Shown here: piece after piece, positions 1 through 8,671 of the stretch
Position numbering within the stretch: the stretch's first letter is position 1
Layout: each line of letters begins with the position of its first letter
Origin: Kribbella voronezhensis
Lineage (GTDB): Bacteria > Actinomycetota > Actinomycetes > Propionibacteriales > Kribbellaceae
Assembly: GCF_004365175.1 (NCBI RefSeq)
Contig: NZ_SOCE01000002.1
Coordinates: forward strand, 1,054,001-1,118,000
Reading direction: 5' to 3'
DNA length: 64,000 nt
Notes under the pieces: generated by a model
What the model saw: only the letters and a program-made list of their open reading frames with translations
Told to the model about the DNA's origin: nothing
Databases searched by the model: none
Position numbers and translations under genes: made by a program

Positions 1-494
1 GCGTCGGGGCCCAGCCGGGCACGTAGTTTCTTCAAGGCATGCGAGGTCTGGCTCTTCACTGTGCCGACAGTGCAGCCGAGCACTCGAGCCGTCTCGGTTT
101 CGGTCAGGTCCTCGTAGTACCGAAGGACCAGCGCGGCGCGTTGCCGTGGCGGGAGCGCCCGAAGCTCTTCCCACAGCCACAGGCGGGCCGTGACATCCTC
201 GTCGTCCCGCGCCCCGGCCAACTCCGGTACGTCGTCGCGCGGACGCTCGGCGCTCCAGGACTTGCGGCGCCACCAGCCGATCGCCGTGTTGGTGATCACC
301 TTGCGGGTGTACGCCTCCGCGTTCGCCGAGTCGTCGAGCCGCTTCCAGGCGACGTACGTCTTGGTCAGCGCCTCCTGGACCAGGTCCTCCGCAAGGCCCC
401 GCTCACCGGCCAGCAGGTACGCGTAGCGGTACAGCGCCTGATGCCTACTGGTGGCGAACTGTGCGAACCCCCCAGATCCGTCTCCGGTTGCCAT
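1..494 (-). CDS. SigE-family RNA polymerase sigma factor (C-terminus cut by window edge)
   Basis: Translating the minus strand from the ATG at 494 gives 164 residues with no stop before the window edge. The N-terminal half has the sigma region 2 pattern (ALYRYAYLLAG, AEDLVQEAL, then AYTRKVITNTAI and WWRRK). The C-terminal half has a region 4 helix-turn-helix (LPPRQRAALVLRYYEDLTE, then TARVLGCTVGTVKSQ). This matches the short SigE-type ECF sigma factors of actinomycetes (usually about 170 aa), so only a few residues should be missing. A GGGG Shine-Dalgarno lies about 6 nt before the ATG. The gene follows the response regulator on the same strand after 65 nt, so it may belong to that transcription unit. 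Confidence 0.9.
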   Translation of the reverse strand, partial: MATGDGSGGFAQFATSRHQALYRYAYLLAGERGLAEDLVQEALTKTYVAWKRLDDSANAEAYTRKVITNTAIGWWRRKSWSAERPRDDVPELAGARDDEDVTARLWLWEELRALPPRQRAALVLRYYEDLTETETARVLGCTVGTVKSQTSHALKKLRARLGPD

Positions 495-559
495 CTGTTC
501 CCCTTCACCTGGCGGGGCACCCGATGGCACCCCGTCTGTATCCGCCCTGACGCGATGAG

Positions 560-1252
560 CTAGCCGAATGGTTGGCCGGTGATGTGTTCGGCGTTGCCCG
601 GGCGGACTATGCCGGTCTCGTAGGCGTGGACGATGACCTGGGCGCGGTCGCGGAGGCCGAGCTTGGTGAGGATGCGGCTGACGTGCACCTTCACTGTGGG
701 CTCGGAGATGTGGAGTTGCTCGGCGATCTCCCGGTTGGATCGCCCGCGGGCGATCTCCAGCAGGATGTCCCGTTCGCGGTCTGTCAGGCCTTCCAGCGGT
801 TGTTCGGCGGGTGGCTGGAGTGGTTCGGGAAGGTGTGGGGTGAACTGTTCGATCAGGCGGCGGGTGACGGCGGGGGCTACCGCCGCGGCGCCGCTCGCGA
901 CCACGCGGATGCCGTTGATGAGCTCGGCCGGGAGGGCGTCCTTGATGAGGAACCCTGAGGCGCCGGCGCGCAGGGCGGCGTACACGTACTCGTCGAGATC
1001 GAACGTCGTCAGTACCAGGATCTTCGCGGGTGAACCGCCGGCGACGATCCGGCGGGTCGCCTCGATACCGTCCAGCACCGGCATCCGGATGTCCATCAGG
1101 ACGACATCGGGCTTGAGCGTTCTGGTCAGCGAGAGCGCTTCCTCCCCGTTCCCCGCTTCTCCGACCACCTCGAGATCGGGCTCCTGGTTGAGAAACGCGC
1201 GAAAGCCCAACCGCAACAACGCCTGATCATCCGCCAGCAAAACCCTGATCAC
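560..1252 (-). CDS. NarL/LuxR-family response regulator
   Basis: The 230-aa protein has an N-terminal receiver domain with the acidic pair D8-D9, the phospho-acceptor D54 in VLMDIRMP, and the conserved LTTF switch segment near residue 85. A C-terminal LuxR-type helix-turn-helix (LTDRERDILLEIARG, then SNREIAEQLHISEPTVKVHV) binds DNA. Its ATG overlaps the stop of the upstream histidine kinase by 4 nt (ATGA), so the two are translationally coupled and form a cognate pair. The genes just upstream encode an ABC exporter, so the likely regulon includes that transporter; this target is inferred from context. Confidence 0.96.
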   Translation of the reverse strand: MIRVLLADDQALLRLGFRAFLNQEPDLEVVGEAGNGEEALSLTRTLKPDVVLMDIRMPVLDGIEATRRIVAGGSPAKILVLTTFDLDEYVYAALRAGASGFLIKDALPAELINGIRVVASGAAAVAPAVTRRLIEQFTPHLPEPLQPPAEQPLEGLTDRERDILLEIARGRSNREIAEQLHISEPTVKVHVSRILTKLGLRDRAQVIVHAYETGIVRPGNAEHITGQPFG

Positions 1253-2574
1253 GCCGTCACCTCCCGCTCAGCCGGTGCCGCTGAACTGGTCGACGGAGCA
1301 CGGGAGGCGGTAGCCGAGATGGGTTGGGTGGAGGTGGCCGAGACGCTGGCGGGGGTGGTTCGGGTGGGTGGTGGGGTTGAGGTGGTGGGGTCCAAGGGGA
1401 GGTGGGCGGTCAGGCGCCAGCCGGTGGGGGTTTGGGGGGCCGCGTGGATGGTGCCGCCGTAGGCGGTGGCGCGTTCGGTGATGCCTAGGAGGCCGTGGCC
1501 GCCGGGGATCGGGGTGGGAGCGGTGGTGTGGGCACCGTCGTCGGTGATGTCGAGGGCGATTCCGGTGGGGGTACGGCGGAGGTGGACCGAGGCGTGGGCG
1601 GTCGGGCCGGCGTGTTTGAGGGTGTTGGTGAGTCCTTCCTGGACGATCCGGTAGATGATCAGGCCGGCGCCGGCGGAGAGCGCTCCCTGAGGTTCTTCGA
1701 TGCTGAGTTCGACCTGCAGGCCCGCGTCGCGGACCTGTGCGACCAGGTCGTCGAGATCGGCGATACCGGGCTGCGGTGCCAGGGACTGGCCGTCGCGGAG
1801 TACGCCGACCATCCGCCGCATCTCCGCCAGCGCGGCACGGCCGGTGGTCGACGACTGGCGCATCAACTCGGTTGCCTGATTTGGATCGGTACCGGCCGTC
1901 GCGGCGGCGCCGTCGGCGAGCGCGACCATCACAGCGAGGTTGTGTGCGACGACGTCGTGCACCTCTCGGGCGAGCAGTGTGCGCTCGGCCGTGACCGCGA
2001 TTCTCGCCTGCGCTTCCAGTTCCTGCTGCCGATGGCGGATCCGTTCGAGTTCGGCCTTCTCCCGCAGGCGAAGGGAGATCGCGAGCAGGCAGATGACGGC
2101 GACGATGGAGCAGACGCCGATCATGGTCGACAGGTGACCGTCGCTGGTGAGAATCGCGACGACGACCGCGGTCAGCACGGTGACGAGCGCGGGCAGGACG
2201 TGGATGATCCGGGCGTACCGAGCGAGGCCGTAGAGGGCGAAGAGCGGGGCGAAGACGAGAAAGACACCCGCGACGTCGAGCAGAACGCACAGGCCGACGA
2301 GGGCGAGGATCGACCAGAAGACCGCGACCGGCGCGCGCCGCCGCCAGAACAGTGGCAACTGGACCGCGGCGAACAACAGCCACGTCACCGCGGCGAACCC
2401 TGGCCTCGAGCCGATCGTCGCCGGTTCGGTCTGCCCGCCGACGCTCGCAGGCAGCACGATGAGCGCCACCAGCACCGCCAGACACGCGTCCACCAGCCGA
2501 GGCGGCTGCACCACGAACCACCGCCCCAACGAATCCCACCGGCCGCGCAACGAATCGCGCCAGCTACGCCTCAT
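1249..2574 (-). CDS. Sensor histidine kinase (HisKA_3 / NarX-DesK type)
   Basis: The 441-aa membrane kinase has a run of hydrophobic segments between about residues 28 and 170, a short coiled linker rich in Glu/Arg/Gln, and a HisKA_3 dimerisation box with the phospho-accepting His206 (REVHDVVAHNLAVM). The HATPase_c domain follows, with the N-box EGLTNTLKHAG and a G-box GGHGLLGITERA. No large extracellular sensor loop is visible, so the stimulus is probably sensed within the membrane. The last ~45 residues are a low-complexity Pro/Thr/Ser/Ala tail of unknown role. The stop overlaps the start of the response regulator. A 153-nt gap separates it from the ABC permease gene on the same strand. Confidence 0.95.
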   Translation of the reverse strand: MRRSWRDSLRGRWDSLGRWFVVQPPRLVDACLAVLVALIVLPASVGGQTEPATIGSRPGFAAVTWLLFAAVQLPLFWRRRAPVAVFWSILALVGLCVLLDVAGVFLVFAPLFALYGLARYARIIHVLPALVTVLTAVVVAILTSDGHLSTMIGVCSIVAVICLLAISLRLREKAELERIRHRQQELEAQARIAVTAERTLLAREVHDVVAHNLAVMVALADGAAATAGTDPNQATELMRQSSTTGRAALAEMRRMVGVLRDGQSLAPQPGIADLDDLVAQVRDAGLQVELSIEEPQGALSAGAGLIIYRIVQEGLTNTLKHAGPTAHASVHLRRTPTGIALDITDDGAHTTAPTPIPGGHGLLGITERATAYGGTIHAAPQTPTGWRLTAHLPLDPTTSTPPPTRTTPASVSATSTQPISATASRAPSTSSAAPAEREVTA

Positions 2575-2727
2575 CAGCTCACCGAACGCTCGGCGGGTCG
2601 GTTGGCCGGTGGTTCCGGCGAGGGGTGCGGCGATGGGGCGGTGGATTGGAGCACCGGTGGACTGGAGCAGCGGTGGCTTGCCGGAACGCGTGGGTGGCGG
2701 GACAACGGGGTCACCTTCGTTCGGGGG

Positions 2728-3513
2728 TCAGATGTCGCGGCGGCGGAGGAGGGTCGCGGCCCAGGTCAGCATCAGGATGACCCAGCCGAGGACCACCACG
2801 GTGGAGAGGCCGGGGGAGAGCATGACGTCCGGTGCGTCGCCGACCTGGACCATCGCCTGCGAGACGTTTCGGAACATGCCTTGGAGGGCGAGGGTCGGGA
2901 AGTACGGCAACGCGGCGTGGAACGTCGTGGGCAACGCCGACACCAGCACCGACGGCAGGACCACGAGACCGAGCACGTACGCCGACAGCGCACCCGCGGT
3001 ACTGCGGAGCAGCGTTCCCAGCGCGAGTGCCATCAGGCCTGCCGCCACGGTCGCGGCGGTGGCTCCGAACAAGGACCGGATGATCCCGGGATCCCCCAGA
3101 GAAGCGCGGAGAGCGCTATCTGTGAACGCTTGGTACGTCAGAAACGCGCCGAAGTACGCGACCAGCAACGAAGGTGTGGCCACCACGACAAGGATCAGCG
3201 CCTTCGCCCACAACACCGGCAGACGCCGCGGTACCGCGGTGAAGGTCGCCCGGATCACGCCCGACTGGAACTCGCCGGTCATCATCGTCAGCCCGAACAC
3301 CCCGACCGCCACCGCGAACATCAGGAAACCGCCGCCCACGCTGAGCGTGGGATCGGTCGGCGTGGCGTGATTGGTGTGGCCGATCCAGCCGGAGAGAGCG
3401 CTGAAGACCACGGGGAGCGCGATCAGCACGCTCCAGTTCGTCGACGACAGTTTGGTCCACTCGGATCGGAGTACGCGCCGGAAGGTCAGCCCGTCCTGCC
3501 CGCCGGCGCTCAT
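2728..3513 (-). CDS. ABC-2 type transporter permease
   Basis: The 261-aa protein starts with a cytoplasmic segment (RRVLRSEWTKL) typical of ABC-2 permeases and then shows about six hydrophobic helices. It would form the membrane channel for the ATPase encoded just upstream, whose stop overlaps this ATG by 4 nt. The pair is followed by a two-component system on the same strand, a layout often seen for drug or lipid exporters under envelope-stress control. The substrate cannot be read from the sequence. Confidence 0.92.
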   Translation of the reverse strand: MSAGGQDGLTFRRVLRSEWTKLSSTNWSVLIALPVVFSALSGWIGHTNHATPTDPTLSVGGGFLMFAVAVGVFGLTMMTGEFQSGVIRATFTAVPRRLPVLWAKALILVVVATPSLLVAYFGAFLTYQAFTDSALRASLGDPGIIRSLFGATAATVAAGLMALALGTLLRSTAGALSAYVLGLVVLPSVLVSALPTTFHAALPYFPTLALQGMFRNVSQAMVQVGDAPDVMLSPGLSTVVVLGWVILMLTWAATLLRRRDI

Positions 3514-4232
3514 CGCGGACCGCCCGAGAACTCGACCGCGTCACCGGTCAGCTGGAGATAGGCCTCTTCGAGCGAGGCGTGGCCAGAGGTGAGCTCGGCC
3601 ATCGGCAGATCGGCGAGCAGCCGCCCGCGCCCGACCACCACGAGTTGGTCCGCGGTGAGCGCCATCTCGCTGATCAAATGCGACGACACCAGCACCGTCC
3701 GCCCCTCCGCGGCCTGAGCGCGGAGCAGATTGCGTAACCAGTGCACGCCCGCCGGATCGAGCCCGTTCGTCGGCTCGTCGAGGATCAAGGTGGACGGTTC
3801 ACCGAGCAACACCGCCGCGATCCCGAGCCGCTGGCGCATCCCGAGGGAGAACTCCGCCGCCGGCCGCCCAGCCACCGAGCTCAGCCCGACCGCGTCGAGC
3901 ACCTCCTCCACCCGAGAGAGCGTGATCCCATGAGTCTGGGCCAGCGCCAGCAGAAACCGGTACGCCGTACGCCCGCGTTGCACCGGAGTTGCCTCCAGCA
4001 ACGCCCCCACCTGGCGCAACGGGTCACGCAATTCGCAGTACGGCTGTCCGTCGATCGTCGCGGTCCCGCTCGACGCCTTGGCCAGCCCGAGCAGGATCCG
4101 CATCGTCGTGGACTTCCCGGCTCCGTTGGGCCCCAGGAACCCGGTCACCCGTCCCGGCCGTACGCTGAAGGTGAGCCGGTCGACCACCACGGCGCTGCCG
4201 TACTTCTTCGTCAATTCCTCGATCTCGATCAT
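3510..4232 (-). CDS. ABC transporter ATP-binding protein
   Basis: The 240-aa ATPase has Walker A GPNGAGKS, an ABC signature in the form FSLGMRQRLGIA, Walker B LILDEPTNGLDP and the switch histidine in VSSHLISEM. This sequence style is that of the DrrA/CcmA-like exporters. It energises the permease encoded downstream (4-nt overlap). The ATG is preceded by a TAGCGT -10-like box 7 nt upstream and no Shine-Dalgarno, so the transcript is probably leaderless. It is divergent from the glpF operon. Confidence 0.95.
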   Translation of the reverse strand: MIEIEELTKKYGSAVVVDRLTFSVRPGRVTGFLGPNGAGKSTTMRILLGLAKASSGTATIDGQPYCELRDPLRQVGALLEATPVQRGRTAYRFLLALAQTHGITLSRVEEVLDAVGLSSVAGRPAAEFSLGMRQRLGIAAVLLGEPSTLILDEPTNGLDPAGVHWLRNLLRAQAAEGRTVLVSSHLISEMALTADQLVVVGRGRLLADLPMAELTSGHASLEEAYLQLTGDAVEFSGGPR

Positions 4233-4239
4233 GGGACAG

Positions 4240-4245
4240 ACGCTA
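4240..4245 (-). promoter_or_regulatory. Candidate -10 box of a leaderless promoter (ABC ATPase)
   Basis: TAGCGT reads on the minus strand with exactly 7 nt between it and the ATG at 4232. There is no Shine-Dalgarno. This spacing places the transcript start at the start codon. Confidence 0.6.
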
Positions 4246-4358
4246 GGAAACGCAGTAGGTGCGAAGCGTCCGGCGGACGTCTATTCCGCCGGCGCGCGCC
4301 GTACATCGAAAGACGTAGCCGGACCTGCGGGGTGTCGCGTTCCGGCACTCAACCGCCG

Positions 4359-4377
4359 CGTTCGACAATGTCGAACG
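4359..4377. promoter_or_regulatory. Perfect 19-bp palindrome, candidate operator of the glp operon
   Basis: CGTTCGAC-AAT-GTCGAACG has two perfect 8-bp arms around a 3-nt spacer. It lies 79 nt before the glpF start, in the gap shared with the divergent ABC exporter. An IclR-family gene coupled to a second glycerol kinase sits at 11.2-12.0 kb, and IclR-family GylR proteins control glycerol operons in Streptomyces. That IclR protein is therefore the natural candidate to bind here; this link is inference. Confidence 0.65.
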
Positions 4378-4455
4378 AGAGTTGTTGTGCCGCCTCGCAG
4401 ACACTCCTAGATTCCAGTTCTCCGTGGTCGTCACGGGGTGGAAGGGAGACCAAGC

Positions 4456-5319
4456 ATGGCTACGACTGAGGCGGTCAAGGCGAAAACCCTTCTGGGGGAG
4501 TGTTCCGCCGAGCTCGCCGGCACGTTCATCCTGATCCTGTTCGGCTGTGGCGTCGTCGCCCAGGTGGTCGCCGGCGGGATCGGCGACCACGACTCGATCG
4601 CGTGGGCCTGGGGACTCGGTGTGACACTGGGCATCTACGTGGCGGGCCGGATGACCGGCGCGCACCTGAACCCGGCGGTGACGATCGCCCTGGCGGCGTT
4701 CCGCGGCTTCAGCTGGCGAAAGGTGCTGCCGTACTCGGTGGCACAGTTCCTCGGAGCGTTCCTGGCGGCGCTCGTGGTTCGCTGGAACTACACCGAGGCA
4801 CTGCACAAGGTCGACCCGGGCCTGACCATCAAGACCCAGGGTGTGTTCTCGACCCTGCCCGGCAACGGCAGCATGGATCTCGGCGTCCACATGTGGGGCG
4901 GTTTCCGGGACCAGATCATCGGTACCGCGATCCTGATGATGGTCATCCTGGCCATCACCGACCTGCGCAACACCTCCCCGGCGGCCAACCTGGCGCCGTT
5001 CATCGTCGGCCTGCTGGTGGTCGGCATCGGGATGGCGTGGGGCACCAACGCCGGCTACGCGATCAACCCGGCGCGCGACTTCGGTCCGCGGCTGGCGTCG
5101 TTCTTCACCGGGTACGGCGGAGCGATGAAGGACCAGTTCGGGGACGTCTATTTCTGGGTGCCGATCGTGGCACCGATCATCGGCGCGCTGGTCGGCGCGG
5201 CGCTGTACGACCTGCTGGTCGGCCGCAACCTGCCGATCGCGGACGAGGACGAGGAGCCCGGCCGCATCCCGGAGGCCGACACCGAGACCGGCGCCGGGGC
5301 CAAGGCCGCCAACGCATGA
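4456..5319 (+). CDS. glpF: Glycerol uptake facilitator (MIP/aquaporin family)
   Basis: The 287-aa channel protein has six predicted membrane helices and the two half-helix signature motifs of the family, NPA at about residue 72 (GAHLNPAVT) and NPA at about residue 204 (YAINPARDFGPR). The Asp after the second NPAR is the mark of glycerol-conducting members (GlpF) rather than water-specific ones. I chose the ATG at 4456 because GGGAG lies about 8 nt before it; a GTG 18 nt upstream is the alternative. It imports glycerol for the kinase and dehydrogenase encoded directly downstream. Confidence 0.95.
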   Translation: MATTEAVKAKTLLGECSAELAGTFILILFGCGVVAQVVAGGIGDHDSIAWAWGLGVTLGIYVAGRMTGAHLNPAVTIALAAFRGFSWRKVLPYSVAQFLGAFLAALVVRWNYTEALHKVDPGLTIKTQGVFSTLPGNGSMDLGVHMWGGFRDQIIGTAILMMVILAITDLRNTSPAANLAPFIVGLLVVGIGMAWGTNAGYAINPARDFGPRLASFFTGYGGAMKDQFGDVYFWVPIVAPIIGALVGAALYDLLVGRNLPIADEDEEPGRIPEADTETGAGAKAANA

Positions 5320-5346
5320 CCACCAAGTGTGAGGAGAGGACTATCC

Positions 5347-6864
5347 ATGGCTGACTTCGTAGGTGCCGTCGACCAGGGCACCACGAGTACCCGCTTCATG
5401 ATCTTCGACCACTCCGGCAACGAGGTGGGCAAGCACCAGCTGGAGCACGAGCAGATCCTGCCGCAGGCCGGCTGGGTGGAGCACAACCCGGTGGAGATCT
5501 GGGAGCGCACCAGCTCGGTGATCCGGACCGCGATGAACGCGCAGGGGCTGCAGGCGAGCGACCTGGCGGCGCTCGGCATCACCAACCAGCGTGAGACGGC
5601 CGTGGTGTGGAACCGCAAGACCGGCCGGCCCTACTACAACGCGATCGTCTGGCAGGACACCCGGACCGACCGGATCGCCTCGGCGCTCGACCGCGAGGGC
5701 AAGGGCGACGTGATCCGGCAGAAGGCCGGCCTGCCGCCGGCGACGTACTTCTCGGCCGGCAAGGTGCAGTGGATCCTGGAGAACGTCGACGGGGTCCGCG
5801 AGGCCGCCGAGGCCGGGGACGCCGTCTTCGGCAACACCGACACCTGGCTGCTCTGGAACCTCACCGGCGGCACCGACGGCGGTTCGCACATCACCGACGT
5901 GACGAACGCCAGCCGGACCATGCTGATGAACCTGGAGACGCTCGACTGGGACGACGAGCTGATCTCGTTCTTCAACATCCCGCGGCAGATGCTGCCCGAG
6001 ATCCGGCCGTCGTCGGACCCGAACACGTACGGCGAGACGCTCACCAACGGCCCGCTCGGCGGTCAGGTGCCGCTGACGGGTGACCTCGGCGACCAGCAGG
6101 CGGCCACGGTCGGCCAGGTCTGCTTCAAGCCGGGCGAGGCGAAGAACACCTACGGCACCGGCAACTTCATGCTGCTGAACACCGGTACCGAACTGGTCCG
6201 CTCCAAGGCCGGCCTGCTCAGCACGATGTGCTACAAGTTCGGCGACGAGGACCCGGTCTACGCGCTGGAGGGATCCATCGCGGTCACCGGTTCCGCGGTC
6301 CAGTGGCTGCGCGACCAGCTCGGCATCATCTCCGGTGCCAGCGAGACCGAGACGCTGGCCCGCCAGGTCGCGGACAACGGCGGCGTGTACTTCGTACCGG
6401 CGTTCTCCGGGCTGTTCGCACCGTACTGGCGGTCCGATGCGCGCGGAGCGATCGTCGGCCTGTCCCGCTTCAACACGAACGCTCACCTCGCCCGCGCAAC
6501 ACTGGAAGCGATCTGCTACCAGAGCAAGGACGTGGCGGACGCGATGGAGAAGGACTCGGGCGTGAAGCTCGACGTGCTGAAGGTGGACGGCGGTGTCACG
6601 GCGAACGAGCTGTGCATGCAGATGCAGGCCGACATCCTCGGCGTACCGGTGAGCAAGCCGGTCGTCGCGGAGACCACCGCACTGGGCGCGGCCTACGCGG
6701 CCGGCCTGGCGACCGGGTTCTGGAAGACCAAGGAAGAACTCGTGCAGAACTGGAACGAGGACAAGCGCTGGAACCCGGAGTGGACCGACGAGCAGCGTGC
6801 CGCCGGGTACAAGGGCTGGGAGAAGGCCGTCAAGCGCACCCTCGACTGGGTGGACGTCGACTAG
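5347..6864 (+). CDS. glpK: Glycerol kinase
   Basis: The 505-aa FGGY-family kinase phosphorylates glycerol to glycerol-3-phosphate with ATP. Visible family motifs are the N-terminal DQGTTSTR phosphate-binding loop, ITNQRETAVVWNR, the substrate region WQDTRTDR, GDLGDQQAATVGQ, YGTGNFMLLNTG and the C-terminal KVDGGVTANELCMQ. The ATG at 5347 is preceded by GAGGAGAGGA at a good distance and is preferred over an in-frame GTG at 5329. It lies 27 nt after glpF and about 50 nt before glpD, in one operon. A diverged paralogue is encoded on the minus strand at 9716-11224. Confidence 0.97.
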   Translation: MADFVGAVDQGTTSTRFMIFDHSGNEVGKHQLEHEQILPQAGWVEHNPVEIWERTSSVIRTAMNAQGLQASDLAALGITNQRETAVVWNRKTGRPYYNAIVWQDTRTDRIASALDREGKGDVIRQKAGLPPATYFSAGKVQWILENVDGVREAAEAGDAVFGNTDTWLLWNLTGGTDGGSHITDVTNASRTMLMNLETLDWDDELISFFNIPRQMLPEIRPSSDPNTYGETLTNGPLGGQVPLTGDLGDQQAATVGQVCFKPGEAKNTYGTGNFMLLNTGTELVRSKAGLLSTMCYKFGDEDPVYALEGSIAVTGSAVQWLRDQLGIISGASETETLARQVADNGGVYFVPAFSGLFAPYWRSDARGAIVGLSRFNTNAHLARATLEAICYQSKDVADAMEKDSGVKLDVLKVDGGVTANELCMQMQADILGVPVSKPVVAETTALGAAYAAGLATGFWKTKEELVQNWNEDKRWNPEWTDEQRAAGYKGWEKAVKRTLDWVDVD

Positions 6865-6913
6865 GTCCGGCAGCGACACGCAGTACAAGGCAAGGCAACG
6901 GAAGGGAAGCACA

Positions 6914-8626
6914 GTGGGCGCAGTGGCTCTGTCACCGCAAGCGAGGTCCGAGGCCATCGACGCGATGGCGGACGGCCGGGAACTGGACATCCTGGTGATC
7001 GGTGGCGGGGTGGTCGGCACCGGGTCGGCCCTCGACGCCGCGACCCGGGGTCTGACCACGGGGCTGCTGGAGGCTCGCGACTTCGCGAGCGGTACCTCCA
7101 GCAGGTCCAGCAAGCTGATCCACGGCGGTCTGCGCTACCTGGAGATGCTCGACTTCCGCCTGGTGCACGAGGCGCTGCAGGAGCGCGGTCTGCTGCTGCA
7201 GCGTCTCGCACCGCACCTGGTGAAGCCGGTGCCGTTCCTCTACCCACTGCAGCACCGGTGGTGGGAGCGGTTCTACGCCGGCTCGGGTGTCGCGCTGTAC
7301 GACGCCATGGCGCTCAGCTCAGGGCTCGGCGCGGGGCTGCCGATCCACAAGCACCTCACTCGCCGCGGCGCGATGCGGCTGGTGCCGAGCTTGAGGAAGT
7401 CCGCTCTGGTCGGAGCACTGCAGTACTACGACGCGCAGGTGGACGACGCGCGTCACACGATGGAGCTGGCCCGTACGGCGGCGTCGTACGGCGCCCATGT
7501 CGCCAACCGGGTCAAGGTGACCGGATTCCTGCGGCAGGGCGAGCGGGTGACCGGGGTCCAGGCGAAGGATCTGGAGAGCGGCCGCGAGTTCGAAGTACGG
7601 GCCAAGCAGGTCGTCAACGCGACCGGGGTGTGGACCGACGACACCCAGGCGATGGTCGGCGAACGCGGGCAGTACCACGTCCGTGCCTCGAAGGGGATCC
7701 ACCTGGTCGTACCGAAGGACCGGATCCAGTCCAGCACCGGGATGATCCTGCGGACCGAGAAGTCGGTGCTGTTCATCATCCCGTGGGGCCGGCACTGGCT
7801 GATCGGGACGACCGACACCGACTGGAACCTGGACAAGGCCCACCCGGCCGCGACCAGCAAGGACATCGAGTACCTGCTCGACCACGTCAACGCGGTACTG
7901 ACCACCCCGTTGACGCGGGAAGACGTGGAAGGCGTGTACGCCGGTCTGCGACCCCTTCTGGCGGGGGAGTCGGAGAGTACGTCGAAGCTGTCGCGCGAGC
8001 ACGTCGTCGCCCACGCGGCGCCAGGGCTCGTGGTGGTTGCCGGTGGCAAGTACACGACGTACCGGGTGATGGCCAAGGATGCCATCGACGCGGCCGCGAA
8101 TGCCCTCGACGGCCGGGTCCCGAAGTCGGTCACCAAGAACACGCCGCTGGTCGGCGCCGACGGGTACCACGCGATGTGGAACCAGCGGCACCTGATCGCG
8201 CAGCGGTCGGGCCTGCACGTGGCCCGGATCGAGCACCTGCTCAACCGGTACGGCGCGCTGATCGACGAGGTGCTCGCGCTCGTGGAGAAGGATCCGTCGC
8301 TGGGGGAGCAGTTGCCCGGCACGCAGGACTACCTGAAGGCGGAGATCGTGTACGGCGCGACGAACGAAGGCGCGCGCCATCTGGACGACGTCCTGGCCCG
8401 CCGGACCCGGATCTCGATCGAGGCCTGGGACCGCGGCGTCGAGGCCGCCGACGCGGCCGCACGTCTGATGGCCCCGATCCTCGGCTGGGACGAGGAGACC
8501 GTCGATCGCGAGGTCTCCTTCTACCAGCAACGCGTCCAGTCCGAACGCGACTCCCAGGACCAGCCCGACGACGAGTCCGCCGACAAGGTCCGCCTCGGCG
8601 CCCCCGACATCGTGTCGCCCGCCTGA
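6914..8626 (+). CDS. glpD: Aerobic glycerol-3-phosphate dehydrogenase
   Basis: The 570-aa flavoprotein oxidises glycerol-3-phosphate to dihydroxyacetone phosphate and passes electrons to the quinone pool. The N-terminal FAD-binding motif GGGVVGTGSALDA is near residues 30-42. It is followed by the family segments SSRSSKLIHGGLRYLE and LIGTTDTDW, and by the C-terminal DAO_C-type domain (from about residue 400). I chose the GTG at 6914 because GGAAGGGA lies 7-13 nt before it and the residues upstream read as out-of-frame glpK sequence. It is the last gene of the glpFKD operon. Confidence 0.96.
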   Translation: MGAVALSPQARSEAIDAMADGRELDILVIGGGVVGTGSALDAATRGLTTGLLEARDFASGTSSRSSKLIHGGLRYLEMLDFRLVHEALQERGLLLQRLAPHLVKPVPFLYPLQHRWWERFYAGSGVALYDAMALSSGLGAGLPIHKHLTRRGAMRLVPSLRKSALVGALQYYDAQVDDARHTMELARTAASYGAHVANRVKVTGFLRQGERVTGVQAKDLESGREFEVRAKQVVNATGVWTDDTQAMVGERGQYHVRASKGIHLVVPKDRIQSSTGMILRTEKSVLFIIPWGRHWLIGTTDTDWNLDKAHPAATSKDIEYLLDHVNAVLTTPLTREDVEGVYAGLRPLLAGESESTSKLSREHVVAHAAPGLVVVAGGKYTTYRVMAKDAIDAAANALDGRVPKSVTKNTPLVGADGYHAMWNQRHLIAQRSGLHVARIEHLLNRYGALIDEVLALVEKDPSLGEQLPGTQDYLKAEIVYGATNEGARHLDDVLARRTRISIEAWDRGVEAADAAARLMAPILGWDEETVDREVSFYQQRVQSERDSQDQPDDESADKVRLGAPDIVSPA

Positions 8627-8640
8627 TCGGTGGTTGGCCA

Positions 8641-8670
8641 AGAAGCCCCGAGGATTTCCTCGGGGCTTCT
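8641..8670. terminator. Bidirectional intrinsic terminator between glpD and the HxlR gene
   Basis: A perfect 14-bp stem (AGAAGCCCCGAGGA paired with TCCTCGGGGCTTCT) has a 2-nt formal loop (4 nt in practice). It sits 14 nt after glpD and directly next to the stop of the convergent HxlR gene, so it can serve both directions. Confidence 0.9.
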
Positions 8671-8671
8671 G

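Noticed and set aside
495..559. Possible terminator between the response regulator and the sigma factor
   Set aside because: The visible GGCACCC motifs are direct, not inverted, repeats, so no stable stem forms.
1495..3561. 688-codon open frame on the plus strand
   Set aside because: It runs antisense through the histidine kinase and ABC permease genes, which have clear domains, so it is a GC-driven shadow.
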